64,000 nt of DNA from Arthrobacter_J sp038199985. Lineage in GTDB: Bacteria > Actinomycetota > Actinomycetes > Actinomycetales > Micrococcaceae. The DNA lies in contig JBBPYK010000050.1 in NCBI GenBank assembly GCA_038199985.1, positions 62,001 through 126,000 of the forward strand, written 5' to 3'. The position numbers and the translations under genes are program-made. Below are positions 17,532 to 26,906 of this stretch, piece after piece. The notes below the pieces were generated by a model that saw nothing but the letters and a program-made list of their open reading frames with translations, did no database searches and was not told where the DNA came from. Position 1 is the first letter of the stretch. The number at the start of each line of letters is the position of its first letter.

Positions 17532-17554
17532 ACGCCCATCTGCGCTATGGGCGT
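17532..17554 (-). terminator. Second hairpin after wag31
   Basis: Perfect 8-base arms ACGCCCAT and ATGGGCGT with a 7-base loop start six bases after the wag31 stop codon (minus strand). It forms a tandem pair with the hairpin at 17475-17512. Confidence 0.45.
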
Positions 17555-17559
17555 GAGAG

Positions 17560-18210
17560 TCAGGATTCCCCGGTATCCGATGCGACGGAGCCGCGAGCGT
17601 CCAAATCGCGAAGCTGACCTTCGATGTAGGACTTCAGGCGTGAACGGTAGTCGCGCTCAAAGCCACGCAACTGCTCTACCTTACGCTCCAATACGGCCTT
17701 CTGCTGTTCGAGGGCGCCCAGCGTCTTCCGGCTCCTCTCCTGCGCGTCGTTGACAAGACTGCTTGCCTCGATCTGCGCCTCGGCAATGATTTTGTCGCGC
17801 TGCTCGATACCCGTGTTGACGTAGTCATCGTGAAGCTTTTGGGCCATGGCAAGCACGCCCGCTGCCGACTGGGCAGAATCAGCGGTATTGACCTGTGCTG
17901 GCTGCCGATCCGGTTCTGCGACCTTGGGCTCAGGTTTGGGCTCCGGAGCCTTGACTGGCTCTGGCTTGGGTTCTTCGTGGACCTGCTCGGTCTTGGTTGC
18001 CGCTACTGGAGCAGGAACCGCGACGTTGGCTGAGGTGTTGGATGACGCGTCAGCCAACTTCCGGCGCAGATCGTCGTTCTCCTGCGTCAGACGGCGAAGC
18101 TCAACAACGATCTCATCAAGGAAATCGTCGACCTCGTCCTGATCGTATCCTTCACGGAACTTGGTCGGCTGAAACCGCTTGTTGACAACATCTTCTGGCG
18201 TCAAGGCCAT
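17560..18210 (-). CDS. wag31: DivIVA-like polar growth protein Wag31
   Basis: 216 residues. It is a coiled-coil scaffold that binds negatively curved membrane at poles and septa and directs cell-wall synthesis. The DivIVA domain occupies residues 1-60 (MALTPEDVVNKRFQPTKFRE, then GYDQDEVDDFLDEIVVELRR). A Pro/Glu/Lys-rich linker runs to about residue 110, followed by a second coiled coil ending near 200. AGGTGA stands just before the ATG. A perfect TATAAT is found 18 bases upstream. Mycobacterial Wag31 is phosphorylated by PknA/PknB-type kinases; whether this one is cannot be seen. Confidence 0.95.
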   Translation of the reverse strand: MALTPEDVVNKRFQPTKFREGYDQDEVDDFLDEIVVELRRLTQENDDLRRKLADASSNTSANVAVPAPVAATKTEQVHEEPKPEPVKAPEPKPEPKVAEPDRQPAQVNTADSAQSAAGVLAMAQKLHDDYVNTGIEQRDKIIAEAQIEASSLVNDAQERSRKTLGALEQQKAVLERKVEQLRGFERDYRSRLKSYIEGQLRDLDARGSVASDTGES

Positions 18211-18227
18211 CTGGTCACCTCATACTG

Positions 18228-18233
18228 GATTAT
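18228..18233 (-). promoter_or_regulatory. wag31 promoter -10 (TATAAT)
   Basis: A perfect TATAAT on the minus strand would start transcription about 10 bases before the wag31 ATG, leaving room for the AGGTGA ribosome site. The -35 is poor. It gives wag31 its own promoter inside the long division cluster. Confidence 0.55.
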
Positions 18234-18366
18234 AGATTCGTCTGCCATACGACGAGACGCTTCATGTTTTGATACGGGCTGTCGAAAGTGGATTCACTGA
18301 ACCACGATCATCCTTGCCAAGACTATATCTATTTGGTCTCAAATGCAGAACTGGCGAACGAACGTG

Positions 18367-18654
18367 CTATATGCCCCTGACCGCAAGCCCCATCAGAATT
18401 GTCACGACAAAGAAGAGCACCAAAAAAGCAAGATCGAGGGAGACTCCACCGAGACGGAGCGGCGGGATCAACTTTCGCAACATCTTGATGGGAGGATCAG
18501 TGACCCCATAAACACCAGTAGCCAAAACGAGCGCGAGCCCTTTCGGCTTCCAATGGTGGGCGAACATCTGGATGGCGTCGAACACAATCCGGATGATTAA
18601 TGCGAGCTGGACAAGCATCAGGAGGAGATAAAGCAATTGAAAGACTAGACTCAC
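18367..18654 (-). CDS. YggT family membrane protein
   Basis: 95 residues with two hydrophobic helices (about 3-28 and 70-92) separated by a loop that contains the family segment GVYGVTDPPIKMLRKLIPPL. YggT proteins are inner-membrane proteins tied to division loci and osmotic stress in some bacteria. The exact role is unknown. It sits between sepF and wag31, the standard actinobacterial order (Rv2146c position). Confidence 0.88.
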   Translation of the reverse strand: MSLVFQLLYLLLMLVQLALIIRIVFDAIQMFAHHWKPKGLALVLATGVYGVTDPPIKMLRKLIPPLRLGGVSLDLAFLVLFFVVTILMGLAVRGI

Positions 18655-18721
18655 GCGTCGATCACATTTCCTTCGGGGACGGCGATGCCGGGGGTGGATT
18701 CGTCGTCACTCTACCCGACAC

Positions 18722-19243
18722 TCAACTCTGGTTAAAGAAACTGCTCTCCGCGTCGCTGTTCTTCTTCTCTTCACCCAACACCTCGATGTACGACGGCGAC
18801 AATAAAAACACCTTGTTGGTCACCCGTTCAATGCTTCCGTATAGCCCAAAAACAAGACCGGCAGAGAAATCAACGAGGCGTTTTGCGTCACCTTCGCCCA
18901 TATCGGTCACGTTCATGATCACGGGGATGCCGCTACGGAAGCTTTCTCCGATTACCTTAGCGTCATTGTAGGAGCGGGGATGAATGGTGGTGATCTGACG
19001 CAGGTTGCCGACGTCTTCCCGCGTAGAGGGCGCTCGTTTGATCGGCGTCACCGGCGCACGGTATTCGTCAATGGTCCGCTTCGATACGGTTGGCTCGGAG
19101 CGGCTGTCTTCGCGGCTATTCTCCACCGAGTCATCCTCGTCATTCTGAACTTGTTCCTTGTAATTTCTGGGTTCGGACTCGTAGTGCTCGTCACCGTCGG
19201 CGAGCCCAAGATAAATCATTGTCTTGCGCAGTGCGCCAGCCAT
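18722..19243 (-). CDS. sepF: Cell division protein SepF
   Basis: 173 residues. SepF anchors FtsZ to the membrane in Gram-positive bacteria. The N-terminal membrane-binding helix (MAGALRKTMIYLGLADGD) is followed by an acidic linker to about residue 85 and the globular SepF domain (TTIHPRSYNDAKVIGESFRS), with GDAKRLVDFSAGLVFGLYGS and FLLSPSYIEV typical of the family. It lies in the ftsZ-pgeF-yggS-sepF-yggT-wag31 order and is expected to bind the C-terminal tail of FtsZ encoded at 20805-22037. Confidence 0.95.
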   Translation of the reverse strand: MAGALRKTMIYLGLADGDEHYESEPRNYKEQVQNDEDDSVENSREDSRSEPTVSKRTIDEYRAPVTPIKRAPSTREDVGNLRQITTIHPRSYNDAKVIGESFRSGIPVIMNVTDMGEGDAKRLVDFSAGLVFGLYGSIERVTNKVFLLSPSYIEVLGEEKKNSDAESSFFNQS

Positions 19244-19316
19244 GGTAGCTCCTTATCGTGTCTTGTGCAGTAGTGGGTAGCGCTGGTTGAAAACCGGCCC
19301 TCCAACAAGACTGACG

Positions 19317-20060
19317 CTACCGCACGGGCGCACGGGCCCCGAGCACATCGGAACCGATTCTGAGGTGTGTCGCGCCCGCAGCGACTGCCTGCTCCAGATC
19401 CGAACTCATTCCAGCGGATATAGCACCTGCACCGGGGTGCGAACGCTGCAAAATCTGAGATAGCCCTCGGAGTCGGTCGAAGGCCGCAGTCGCGTCGTCA
19501 TGCAGCGGAGCAACCGCCATCACCCCAGCAAGGACAAGCCATGGTGACTGTGCAACGGCATCCGCCAGTGCGTTTAGATCCTCTGGATATGCTCCCCCGC
19601 GACTGCTCCCCCGTGAGGCCTCACCGTCGGGTGGATCGAGATTCACCTGCAGGAAGCAGTCGAGTTGCTGTCGTTGCGGCTGATCAAGTAGTGCTCTTCG
19701 ATGCTGTTCATTTTCCATGGCCTTGGCAAGGGAACTGACCAGCGACTGACGGTCTACAGATTGGACGGCCTGCGCGTAGCGGACAACAGATTTCGCCTTA
19801 TTCCCTTGCAGTTGTCCGATGAAATGCCAAGTGGGCTTCAGATCCTCAAGTTCAATGGCTTTGGGGCCGGCTTCCTGGTCTCGATTCTCGCCGAAGTCGC
19901 TAACGCCCATGTATGTCAAGAGCCGGACGTCCGATGCCGGGAAGTACTTGGTGACGACGATCAGCTCTGGCGCTTCGTTTCGCCCAGCCATCTTGACAGC
20001 CTCCGTGATGCGGTTCCGAACTCTTTTCAGATTGCCCGCAAGTTCCTTTTCACGCTCCAC
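19317..20060 (-). CDS. YggS-family pyridoxal phosphate homeostasis protein
   Basis: 247 residues from the GTG at 20060. It binds PLP without known catalysis and helps control the PLP pool. The PLP lysine is in VVTKYFP near residue 42; FGENRDQE, WHFIGQLQGNKAK and the C-terminal ISAGMSSDLEQAVAAGATHLRIG are family signatures. A longer frame starting at 20117 would overlap pgeF by 68 bases and has no ribosome site. The GTG at 20060 has GGAAGC 8 bases upstream and overlaps pgeF by 11 bases, so I prefer it. Confidence 0.9.
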   Translation of the reverse strand: MEREKELAGNLKRVRNRITEAVKMAGRNEAPELIVVTKYFPASDVRLLTYMGVSDFGENRDQEAGPKAIELEDLKPTWHFIGQLQGNKAKSVVRYAQAVQSVDRQSLVSSLAKAMENEQHRRALLDQPQRQQLDCFLQVNLDPPDGEASRGSSRGGAYPEDLNALADAVAQSPWLVLAGVMAVAPLHDDATAAFDRLRGLSQILQRSHPGAGAISAGMSSDLEQAVAAGATHLRIGSDVLGARAPVR

Positions 20061-20790
20061 GTCGTGCAGCTTCCGTCCAGATGACTCCCGCGAATCGTTC
20101 GCGTACGGCGCCTCCACGGTACGAGTAGTACCGGGAATCCTCGAGCGTACAAATGCCTAGGCAATTAGCGTCTACTCCCAGCTGTTCTAGCTGAGCCAAT
20201 GCGCCGGCAGGTAGGTCTAACGACGGCGTTTTCTTGCGCGTTCTGGCCGCACAAGCGGGTAGAACCATCGCGACGTCGGCATGCATTGAGGCCGGAACCT
20301 CGTAGCACAAACCGCAGATCGAGGGGCCGATCCATGCCTGAATATCGGCCGCTCCCTCACCGCGCATTTGAGCAACCGCCTTAGGTAGGATCCCGCCGAT
20401 CAACCCCACCCGCCCGGCATGTACTGCTGCAGTGGCCCACCCCTTGTGGGTACGCCCAGCGAGCAAAACGGGCAAGCAATCGGCGATCATGACGGCCAAC
20501 GGCGTCCGCCCATCAGTAGCCATCAGAGCATCTGCCCTCAGATTCCCCGGTGCATGTTCAACGGCGACGACAGTCGTTGAGTGAGTCTGATGCATAAACT
20601 TCAGGGCACCCTTGCTGGCTCCGATCTGTTGCTCGACGCGGCCTCGCCGCTCGATCACAGCTGCAGAATTAGCCTCCGTATGCATAGCCAGATTGCCAGC
20701 TTCGACACCGGTGAAGCCGACTGACAACCCGCTTCCTACCTTTTTTGTCCAGGCAAAAGGGGACCCGGATGGTGCACTTGCTTCAGACAC
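20050..20790 (-). CDS. pgeF: Peptidoglycan editing factor / multicopper-type laccase-domain protein
   Basis: 246 residues of the YfiH/DUF152 family. Members are zinc or copper enzymes reported to remove wrongly incorporated L-Ser from peptidoglycan precursors or to act on purine nucleosides. The metal-site residues are visible: HQTHS near residue 66, ADCLPVLLA near 101 and AVHAGRVG near 120. GPSICGLCYEVP near 155 and YYSYRGGAVRERFAGVIW at the end fit. It starts 14 bases after the ftsZ stop. Confidence 0.88.
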   Translation of the reverse strand: MSEASAPSGSPFAWTKKVGSGLSVGFTGVEAGNLAMHTEANSAAVIERRGRVEQQIGASKGALKFMHQTHSTTVVAVEHAPGNLRADALMATDGRTPLAVMIADCLPVLLAGRTHKGWATAAVHAGRVGLIGGILPKAVAQMRGEGAADIQAWIGPSICGLCYEVPASMHADVAMVLPACAARTRKKTPSLDLPAGALAQLEQLGVDANCLGICTLEDSRYYSYRGGAVRERFAGVIWTEAARRGA

Positions 20791-20804
20791 CTCGCCAGCC
20801 TGGG

Positions 20805-22037
20805 CTACTTGAGGAAGTCCGGTACATCGAGATCGTCTGCACGACCTGTACCGAGGTCTGGCTCGACGACGGCTGGCAGGTCAACATCAAATCCAGCGTC
20901 CGCAGGCACATCGTTGTTCTGCTGTGAGCGCTGCTGGGACCAAGCACCAACGCCCGATGCTGCTGGCTCGTTACCACTTCCCGTGGACTGCCGCTGGTCG
21001 TTGTTGTCGCGCTGAGGACTACTCTTGGGTTCTGACGGCAATTGCTGTCTCGTGGTGGATTGAGCTGGCTGTGCGGGCTGCGAGGTCACGTCAACCTGAT
21101 CAAACCCCGCTGCGATGACTGTTACGCGCGCCTCATCTCCCAGAGCATCGTCGATGACGGCGCCGAAAATGATATTCGCCTCGGGGTGAGCAACCTCCTG
21201 CACAAGCCGTGCCGCCTCGTTGATCTCGAAGAGACCAAGGTCCGACCCTCCCTGGATGGACAACAGCACACCATGCGCGCCGTCGATGGAAGCTTCAAGC
21301 AGGGGCGACGCGATGGCAAGTTCAGCGGCCTTGACAGCACGGTCGTCGCCGCGCGCAGACCCGATACCCATCAGCGCAGAACCGGCACCCTGCATAACCG
21401 ACTTCACGTCAGCAAAGTCCAGGTTGATCAACCCTGGAGTTGTGATGAGGTCCGTGATGCCCTGGACACCCGACAACAGGACCTGGTCAGCAGAGCGGAA
21501 AGCGTCCAGCATGGAGACATTGCGATCGCTGATTGACAGCAGTCGATCGTTGGGGATAACGATCAGGGTGTCCACTTCATCGCGAAGTGTTTCGATGCCA
21601 GTTTCCGCCTGATTGGATCTGCGCCGACCCTCAAAGGTAAAGGGCCGGGTGACGACACCGATGGTCAACGCTCCCAGTGAGCGTGCGATTCTCGCGACGA
21701 CCGGAGCACCACCTGTTCCGGTTCCGCCGCCCTCGCCCGCGGTGACGAATACCATGTCCGCGCCGCGAAGCACTTCTTCGATCTCTTCGGCGTGATCGTC
21801 GGCAGCACGGCGGCCAACCTCGGGGTCCGCTCCAGCACCCAGCCCTCTCGTCAGTTCCCGCCCGACGTCAAGTTTGACGTCGGCGTCGCTCATGAGAAGA
21901 GCTTGCGCGTCCGTGTTAATGGCGATAAATTCTACCCCGCGTAGGCCAACGTCAATCATGCGATTTACGGCGTTTACTCCACCGCCGCCAATTCCGACGA
22001 CCTTGATCACGGCCAGGTAGTTCTGCGGTGCTGCCAC
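20805..22037 (-). CDS. ftsZ: Cell division GTPase FtsZ
   Basis: 410 residues. It is a tubulin homologue that forms the Z-ring. The tubulin signature GGGTGTGGAP lies near residue 105, KVVGIGGGGVNAVNRM near 10 and NLDFADVKSVM near 205. After residue 315 comes a Gln/Asn/Ser-rich linker, then the conserved C-terminal peptide DDLDVPDFLK that binds SepF and FtsW. GTG start. It has its own 211-base upstream region after ftsQ, so it can be expressed apart from the mur genes. FtsR, encoded at 62718-63458, is a known activator of ftsZ in Corynebacterium. Confidence 0.98.
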   Translation of the reverse strand: MAAPQNYLAVIKVVGIGGGGVNAVNRMIDVGLRGVEFIAINTDAQALLMSDADVKLDVGRELTRGLGAGADPEVGRRAADDHAEEIEEVLRGADMVFVTAGEGGGTGTGGAPVVARIARSLGALTIGVVTRPFTFEGRRRSNQAETGIETLRDEVDTLIVIPNDRLLSISDRNVSMLDAFRSADQVLLSGVQGITDLITTPGLINLDFADVKSVMQGAGSALMGIGSARGDDRAVKAAELAIASPLLEASIDGAHGVLLSIQGGSDLGLFEINEAARLVQEVAHPEANIIFGAVIDDALGDEARVTVIAAGFDQVDVTSQPAQPAQSTTRQQLPSEPKSSPQRDNNDQRQSTGSGNEPAASGVGAWSQQRSQQNNDVPADAGFDVDLPAVVEPDLGTGRADDLDVPDFLK

Positions 22038-22143
22038 GTCGTGTGTCCCTTGTTCGAATCTTTACACTGATCTGGTGTGGATTCACCCGGATATGCGCCA
22101 GGCTTCAACCTTTACTTTATACTTCACTTGAAACAACCTTAAC

Positions 22144-22172
22144 CCTGTAGTTGAGGCTTATAGTTATGTCAA
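22144..22172 (-). promoter_or_regulatory. Putative ftsZ promoter
   Basis: On the minus strand a perfect TTGACA (22167-22172) is followed after 17 bases by TACAGG (22144-22149). It lies in the 211-base ftsQ-ftsZ gap and would give a leader of about 100 bases. A second A/T-rich stretch with TATAAAG lies closer to the gene. Confidence 0.5.
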
Positions 22173-22248
22173 GTAACTCCTACTGAGACGCTATGGGTCG
22201 CGGGTCGCTCATGCAATGACCGCTTCCGCGTGTCGCGTCGAAACTTGA

Positions 22249-23100
22249 TCATTCGGTCCGTGTGACGGGGCGCTGCGGCGTACTGACATCGAACTCCGTC
22301 ACTGGCGGATCCGAACGTGGCTCCTCCAGCAGCGTTTGAAGAACCGCTGCCTTGGCCTCGTTTTGATCAGCGCTCCCCCAGAAGACCCGACGTCCATCCT
22401 CCAACTGCAGCTGGACCGAATCCACAGACTTAGCCGATGCGTGCTTAAGCCTGGAAAGAACTTCTTCAGGCAAGGAGGCAAGAACTGACGTGACAGAAGA
22501 AAACACATCGCTGTTGACCGCCGCCGTCCCGCCCTCAATCAGCGGCAGCTTTGCTGAGGCTCTATCCTTAGCCGACCCAAGCTTCCGTCCACTCTCATCA
22601 ATGAGAACAAAAGATTTGCCCTGCTCCAACACCGCTACGGGAATGTATTCAAGGACGGTGACCTGAAGGGTTGAGGGTGGGATTGCCACCATATCAACGT
22701 CCTTGACTGCTGGGAGGTCCTTGAGCAGCGCCCTGGCATCCGCCTCTGACACCTGAATAAGGGTTCTACCTTTCAACGGCTCGAGTGCGAGGTACACCTG
22801 CTCCGACGCCGCAAGCCGAGTGCCTTCCACCGTAACGGTGCGAATCTGCAGGAGGGGTGTAAAAATCACCAAGACCATAACGAGCAAAACTACGCAAAAG
22901 GTGATAACCGCCCCGATCAGCGCACGACGACGGCGCCTCCGCCGGGGAGGTTCCGGAAAGGAGACGACCCGTGAACCATTCGTCGGCTCATCCCGCACAC
23001 CCTGAGTTTCCCGCTGGACAGTGTGAGTCCCCTCGCGCTGGGTTTCTGAACGGGGCTTTCCGACCCGCCTGACCGGCGGCTCCTTAGCGGTCACCGGCAT
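22249..23100 (-). CDS. ftsQ: Division protein FtsQ (DivIB)
   Basis: 283 residues. It is a bitopic membrane protein of the FtsQLB complex. A basic, disordered N-terminus (about 55 residues with RRRRRRR) precedes one membrane helix near 62-82. The POTRA domain follows (IRTVTVEGTRLAASEQVYLAL) and then the FtsQ beta domain (YIPVAVLEQGKSFVLIDESG). The frame overlaps murC by 17 bases. The alternative GTG at 23094 is better spaced from GAGG. Its place between murC and ftsZ is standard. Confidence 0.93.
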   Translation of the reverse strand: MPVTAKEPPVRRVGKPRSETQREGTHTVQRETQGVRDEPTNGSRVVSFPEPPRRRRRRRALIGAVITFCVVLLVMVLVIFTPLLQIRTVTVEGTRLAASEQVYLALEPLKGRTLIQVSEADARALLKDLPAVKDVDMVAIPPSTLQVTVLEYIPVAVLEQGKSFVLIDESGRKLGSAKDRASAKLPLIEGGTAAVNSDVFSSVTSVLASLPEEVLSRLKHASAKSVDSVQLQLEDGRRVFWGSADQNEAKAAVLQTLLEEPRSDPPVTEFDVSTPQRPVTRTE

Positions 23101-24514
23101 CCTCTGATCCAGAGGAACTGTCGAGGATACGAACGAGCTCCGCGCCCAGAACTGTCACGTCTCCTGCACCCACGGTGAGAATCACGTCACCGCTTTGTGC
23201 GCGGGAGGTCAAGGAAATGAGGGCCTCACGTGTGTCTGGATGATAGGCAGCTAATCCACCCATCGTTCCAGTAATCAGTTCACTGGTGACGCCAGGTATG
23301 GGATCCTCACGGGCCGGGAAAATGTCCAGCACTGCTACGGAGTCCGCTAGTAACAGGGCGCTAGCGAACTCTGTGGCGAATTCAAGGGTTCGTGAAAAGA
23401 GGTGCGGCTGGAAGATGACGTGGACAAATCCAGACCCCGCCACCGTCCTCGCTGCATTGAGTGCCGCCCGGACCTCGGTTGGGTGATGTGCATAGTCATC
23501 GTAGACGCGCACCCCCCTGGACTCCCCACGAAATTCGAACCGGCGCGCAGCGCCGGAGAAACTGCTCAGACCGGCAGCGGCGCGCTCAGGATCAATGCCA
23601 AGCTCCAGCGCAACAGTGAATGCTGCCGCAGCATTCCGGATATTGTGATCACCTGGAACACCAAGCGACAACACCTGCTTTTGCTGCTGCCCGTTTCTGC
23701 GGAACATCAACGTGCTCACCGATTTACTCCCCTCCCTGGCTGTATCGGTAATAGATACGTCAGCATCATCGCTGTAGCCGTACGTTTGCACGCGCCTCGA
23801 CCCAATCGATCTTGCGGCCAACGCTGATGAACCGACGTCGTCCGAACAGGCAATGAGGAGCCCACTCGTATCCAACCGGGTAACAAACTCGTCAAATACC
23901 GCGTGTACTGCTTCGGCCGTCCCGTAGTGGTCCAGATGGTCTGCTTCGACGTTCGTGACAACTGAAATCGAGGGAGCGTAATTCAGGAAGGACCCATCCG
24001 ACTCATCGGCCTCTGCAACAAAAACGCCCCCATCGCCGAACGCCGCATTGACGCCCAGCGACGACACATCACCGCCGATCGCGAACGAAGGATCGACGCC
24101 GGCGCTCTGGAGCATGACAGTAGTCATAGCCGTGGTGGTTGTCTTGCCGTGAGTACCGGCCACGGCGATGACACGTTGCCCGGCCATCGCCGTAGCAAGC
24201 GCTTCCGAACGGTGAATGACGCGCAGGCCCAGACGCCGCGCCTCGACCAATTCGGGATTAGTTGAACGAATCGCCGTCGATATGACAACCATGTCTGAGT
24301 TCTGGACGTTGGTCGCGGACTGACCAATGTAGACCGTTGCGCCTAGCTGTTCGAGGCCCCGTAGCAGAACGGAATCGCGACTGTCAGAACCGGAAACGTC
24401 CGTACCGCGCGCGAGCATGATGCGTGCGACGGCCGACATGCCTGCCCCGCCGAGTCCAATGAAGTGGACTCGACCAAGTGCAGCGGGCTCGGAAGCCGAT
24501 GTTTCGGAACTCAT
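23084..24514 (-). CDS. murC: UDP-N-acetylmuramate--L-alanine ligase
   Basis: 476 residues. It adds the first amino acid to UDP-MurNAc in the cytosol. It has an N-terminal Rossmann part (HFIGLGGAGMSAVARIM), the ATP loop AGTHGKTTTTAM near residue 115, and HHPTEVRAAL near 350. The ATG overlaps the murG stop (ATGA) and its end overlaps ftsQ. It belongs to the dcw run mraZ to ftsZ. Confidence 0.97.
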   Translation of the reverse strand: MSSETSASEPAALGRVHFIGLGGAGMSAVARIMLARGTDVSGSDSRDSVLLRGLEQLGATVYIGQSATNVQNSDMVVISTAIRSTNPELVEARRLGLRVIHRSEALATAMAGQRVIAVAGTHGKTTTTAMTTVMLQSAGVDPSFAIGGDVSSLGVNAAFGDGGVFVAEADESDGSFLNYAPSISVVTNVEADHLDHYGTAEAVHAVFDEFVTRLDTSGLLIACSDDVGSSALAARSIGSRRVQTYGYSDDADVSITDTAREGSKSVSTLMFRRNGQQQKQVLSLGVPGDHNIRNAAAAFTVALELGIDPERAAAGLSSFSGAARRFEFRGESRGVRVYDDYAHHPTEVRAALNAARTVAGSGFVHVIFQPHLFSRTLEFATEFASALLLADSVAVLDIFPAREDPIPGVTSELITGTMGGLAAYHPDTREALISLTSRAQSGDVILTVGAGDVTVLGAELVRILDSSSGSEDAGDR

Positions 24515-25620
24515 GCGCCCCGCACCCCGGATTCGACAAGAATCATCTGCGCCATCCTCTCCGCTGCATCACGACTCCCCAGCAAGAGTGCGGCTGAAGA
24601 CATGGCACTTAAACGCTCGTCATCAGTTGCTAACGGCAGAAGCTGTTCACGGATCCATTCGGAGGTGAACTCCCGGTCAGCTACCAGCAGTGCTCCCCCG
24701 CCAGCGACCACTGCCTCCGCGTTAAGAGCCTGTTCACCGTTGCCGTGCGGCAGCGGCACCAGCACCGAGGGAAGCCCCACAGCGCACACTTCCGAAACGG
24801 TGCCGGCTCCGGCCCGTGCGACTAATACATCACCAGCAGCGTAGGCGGTCTCCATCCCGTCCACGTACTCGACCTGATGGTAGTGCGTTCCTCCAAGCTG
24901 AGCACCAGACTCATCCACGATGGCCTTCCCACGCCCGGTGATATGCAGAACCTGCACCCCAGCCGCAGCGAAATGTTCACGGGACGCGGCTACAGCCGTG
25001 TTGATGGTGGCGGCTCCGGATGATCCGCCCGTCACGACCACCGTGGGCATATCGACAACTAGACCCAGGGCTGTGCGCGCTGTCTTACGGGTAGCAGAAC
25101 GGTCAAGTCCAGCGATTTTCCGACTCATCGGCATCCCTACCCATTCCGCGTGGCGCAACGCAGTAGAGGCGAACGCGACCCCTACACGACGGGCCAGGAA
25201 CGCACCCACCCTATTGGCCAGCCCAGCTCTGGAATTCGCCTCGTGGATGACCAGCGGCACCCGGAGCAAAGCCGCCGCGATATAGACCGGGGTGCAGACG
25301 TAACCGCCTACGCCAACCACGACGTCGGCCTTCGCCGTACGCACAATCCTGACGGACTGCCCAATGGCGCGCGCAAATCTCAAGGGCAGTTTCAGGAGGT
25401 CGATGGATAGACTTCGCGGCATGGGCACGCGATCTATGGTCTGCAAGTCCAGCCCTGCAGCCGGCACTAGACGTGTCTCCATGCCCGTAGTTGTCCCCAC
25501 CGCAGTAATCCGTGTATCCGGCTTGAGTTCAGTCAGGGCCGTTGCGATCGCGAGAAGGGGACTAATGTGCCCGGCGGTCCCCCCGCCTGCCAGAACTACG
25601 GACAGTGTTGAATCGTTCAT
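24511..25620 (-). CDS. murG: Undecaprenyl-PP-MurNAc-pentapeptide GlcNAc transferase
   Basis: 369 residues of a GT-B glycosyltransferase. It converts lipid I to lipid II at the inner face of the membrane. It has AGGGTAGHISPLLAIA near residue 10, HEANSRAGLANR near 125, TGGSSGAATIN near 190 and the UDP-binding ARAGAGTVSEVCAVGLP near 265. The start overlaps the ftsW stop by 4 bases and the stop overlaps murC, which suggests coupled translation. Confidence 0.97.
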   Translation of the reverse strand: MNDSTLSVVLAGGGTAGHISPLLAIATALTELKPDTRITAVGTTTGMETRLVPAAGLDLQTIDRVPMPRSLSIDLLKLPLRFARAIGQSVRIVRTAKADVVVGVGGYVCTPVYIAAALLRVPLVIHEANSRAGLANRVGAFLARRVGVAFASTALRHAEWVGMPMSRKIAGLDRSATRKTARTALGLVVDMPTVVVTGGSSGAATINTAVAASREHFAAAGVQVLHITGRGKAIVDESGAQLGGTHYHQVEYVDGMETAYAAGDVLVARAGAGTVSEVCAVGLPSVLVPLPHGNGEQALNAEAVVAGGGALLVADREFTSEWIREQLLPLATDDERLSAMSSAALLLGSRDAAERMAQMILVESGVRGA

Positions 25621-26906
25621 TCAGGAGTGGTTTCACTTTCAGGTATTTTTCGGGCGAATGACAGGAGGACGCCGACTGCCGCGAGCGAGAAGGTCAGCGC
25701 GGAACCTCCGTAGGAGATAAAGGGTAGTGGCACACCGACGACAGGAAGAACCCCGGTGACAACCGCAATGTTGACGAACGCCTGCCCAATGAGCCAAACC
25801 AGTATGGAGCCGCCTAGAATTCGTACGAATGGGTCGGTGTGCCGAAGCGTCACCCTGATCCCGGCGATCGCGAGGGTAGCGAAGAGTGCTACGACGATCG
25901 TTGTGCCTATCAGGCCGAACTCTTCTCCAATGATGGTGAATATGAAGTCATTGTGGGCTTCTGGAATCCAATTCCACTTCTGGCGGCTCTGGAAGATGCC
26001 AACTCCCCACCAGCCACCCGAGGCCATCGCCTTGAATCCGTTGGTGGCCTGCAGGCAAGGGTCGCTGGCGAGGTCACAGTTTAACCGCAACCACGACTGG
26101 ATTCGGCCACTACGGTTAGGACTCAAAATAACTAGAGCCACTGAGGCCACAGCACCAATGAGCCCTGCCAGGGCAAAGATTTTGACCGGGGCCCCCGCGA
26201 AGAACACGGCCGCCACCAAGATGAGCATAAGGATCATTCCAGTTCCCAAGTCTTTGCCCATGATCACCAGCAGGATAGCCAAACCTCCCAGCGGAAAAAC
26301 AGGGATGATGGCGTGCATCGGGTGACGGACCAGCCCGGCTTTTCGGGCCAGTACCGTGGCACACCACACTGCCAGCGCCAACTTGGCTGGTTCAGACGGC
26401 TGGAACTGGATCGATCCAATGGCGATCCAGTTCGTGTTGCCGTTGACGGTGATGCCGAAGATTTGCACCATCGTCAGTAGAATCCACGATCCGATGAGGC
26501 CCGGCCAGGCCACCGCGGTGTAGAATTTTTTACCCGCCCGGGAGAGCAGCAGCATGAGCACAATGCCTATGGCCGCGAAAACACTTTGTTTGAGGAACAG
26601 CTTGAAAGTGTTCGTGTTTTCGGCAATGGCTTCAACGGATGAGGCCGAAAGGACCATCATGAGACCGATGGCCGTCAACGCCAGCGTGGCGCCGAGAATC
26701 ATGTAGTAGGCGCTGCCACTGCTGGCTTTTCCTCGACCTTCGACGCGGGAAATGATGCGTTTGAAAACATTGGGGTTTGCTGGCGGCTCTTGGGGCGCCA
26801 CTTTCCTCGGAGGCGCCTCCGCCGTTGAGGGCTGGTGCGTCTGGGGCTTCGGGTGCATGACCACACGTGGCTTCCTGCCCGTGTGCCCCTTGGGCGTCGG
26901 GACCAT
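25617..26906 (-). CDS. ftsW: Septal peptidoglycan polymerase FtsW (SEDS family)
   Basis: 429 residues. It polymerises lipid II at the septum together with FtsI. A cytosolic N-terminus of about 60 residues is followed by about ten membrane helices. SEDS signatures include FQPSEPAKLALAVW near residue 168, MGKDLGTGMIL near 220, EAHNDFIFTIIGEEFGLIG near 308 and PFISYGGSAL near 395. The ATG shares one base with the murD stop. Confidence 0.96.
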   Translation of the reverse strand: MVPTPKGHTGRKPRVVMHPKPQTHQPSTAEAPPRKVAPQEPPANPNVFKRIISRVEGRGKASSGSAYYMILGATLALTAIGLMMVLSASSVEAIAENTNTFKLFLKQSVFAAIGIVLMLLLSRAGKKFYTAVAWPGLIGSWILLTMVQIFGITVNGNTNWIAIGSIQFQPSEPAKLALAVWCATVLARKAGLVRHPMHAIIPVFPLGGLAILLVIMGKDLGTGMILMLILVAAVFFAGAPVKIFALAGLIGAVASVALVILSPNRSGRIQSWLRLNCDLASDPCLQATNGFKAMASGGWWGVGIFQSRQKWNWIPEAHNDFIFTIIGEEFGLIGTTIVVALFATLAIAGIRVTLRHTDPFVRILGGSILVWLIGQAFVNIAVVTGVLPVVGVPLPFISYGGSALTFSLAAVGVLLSFARKIPESETTPE

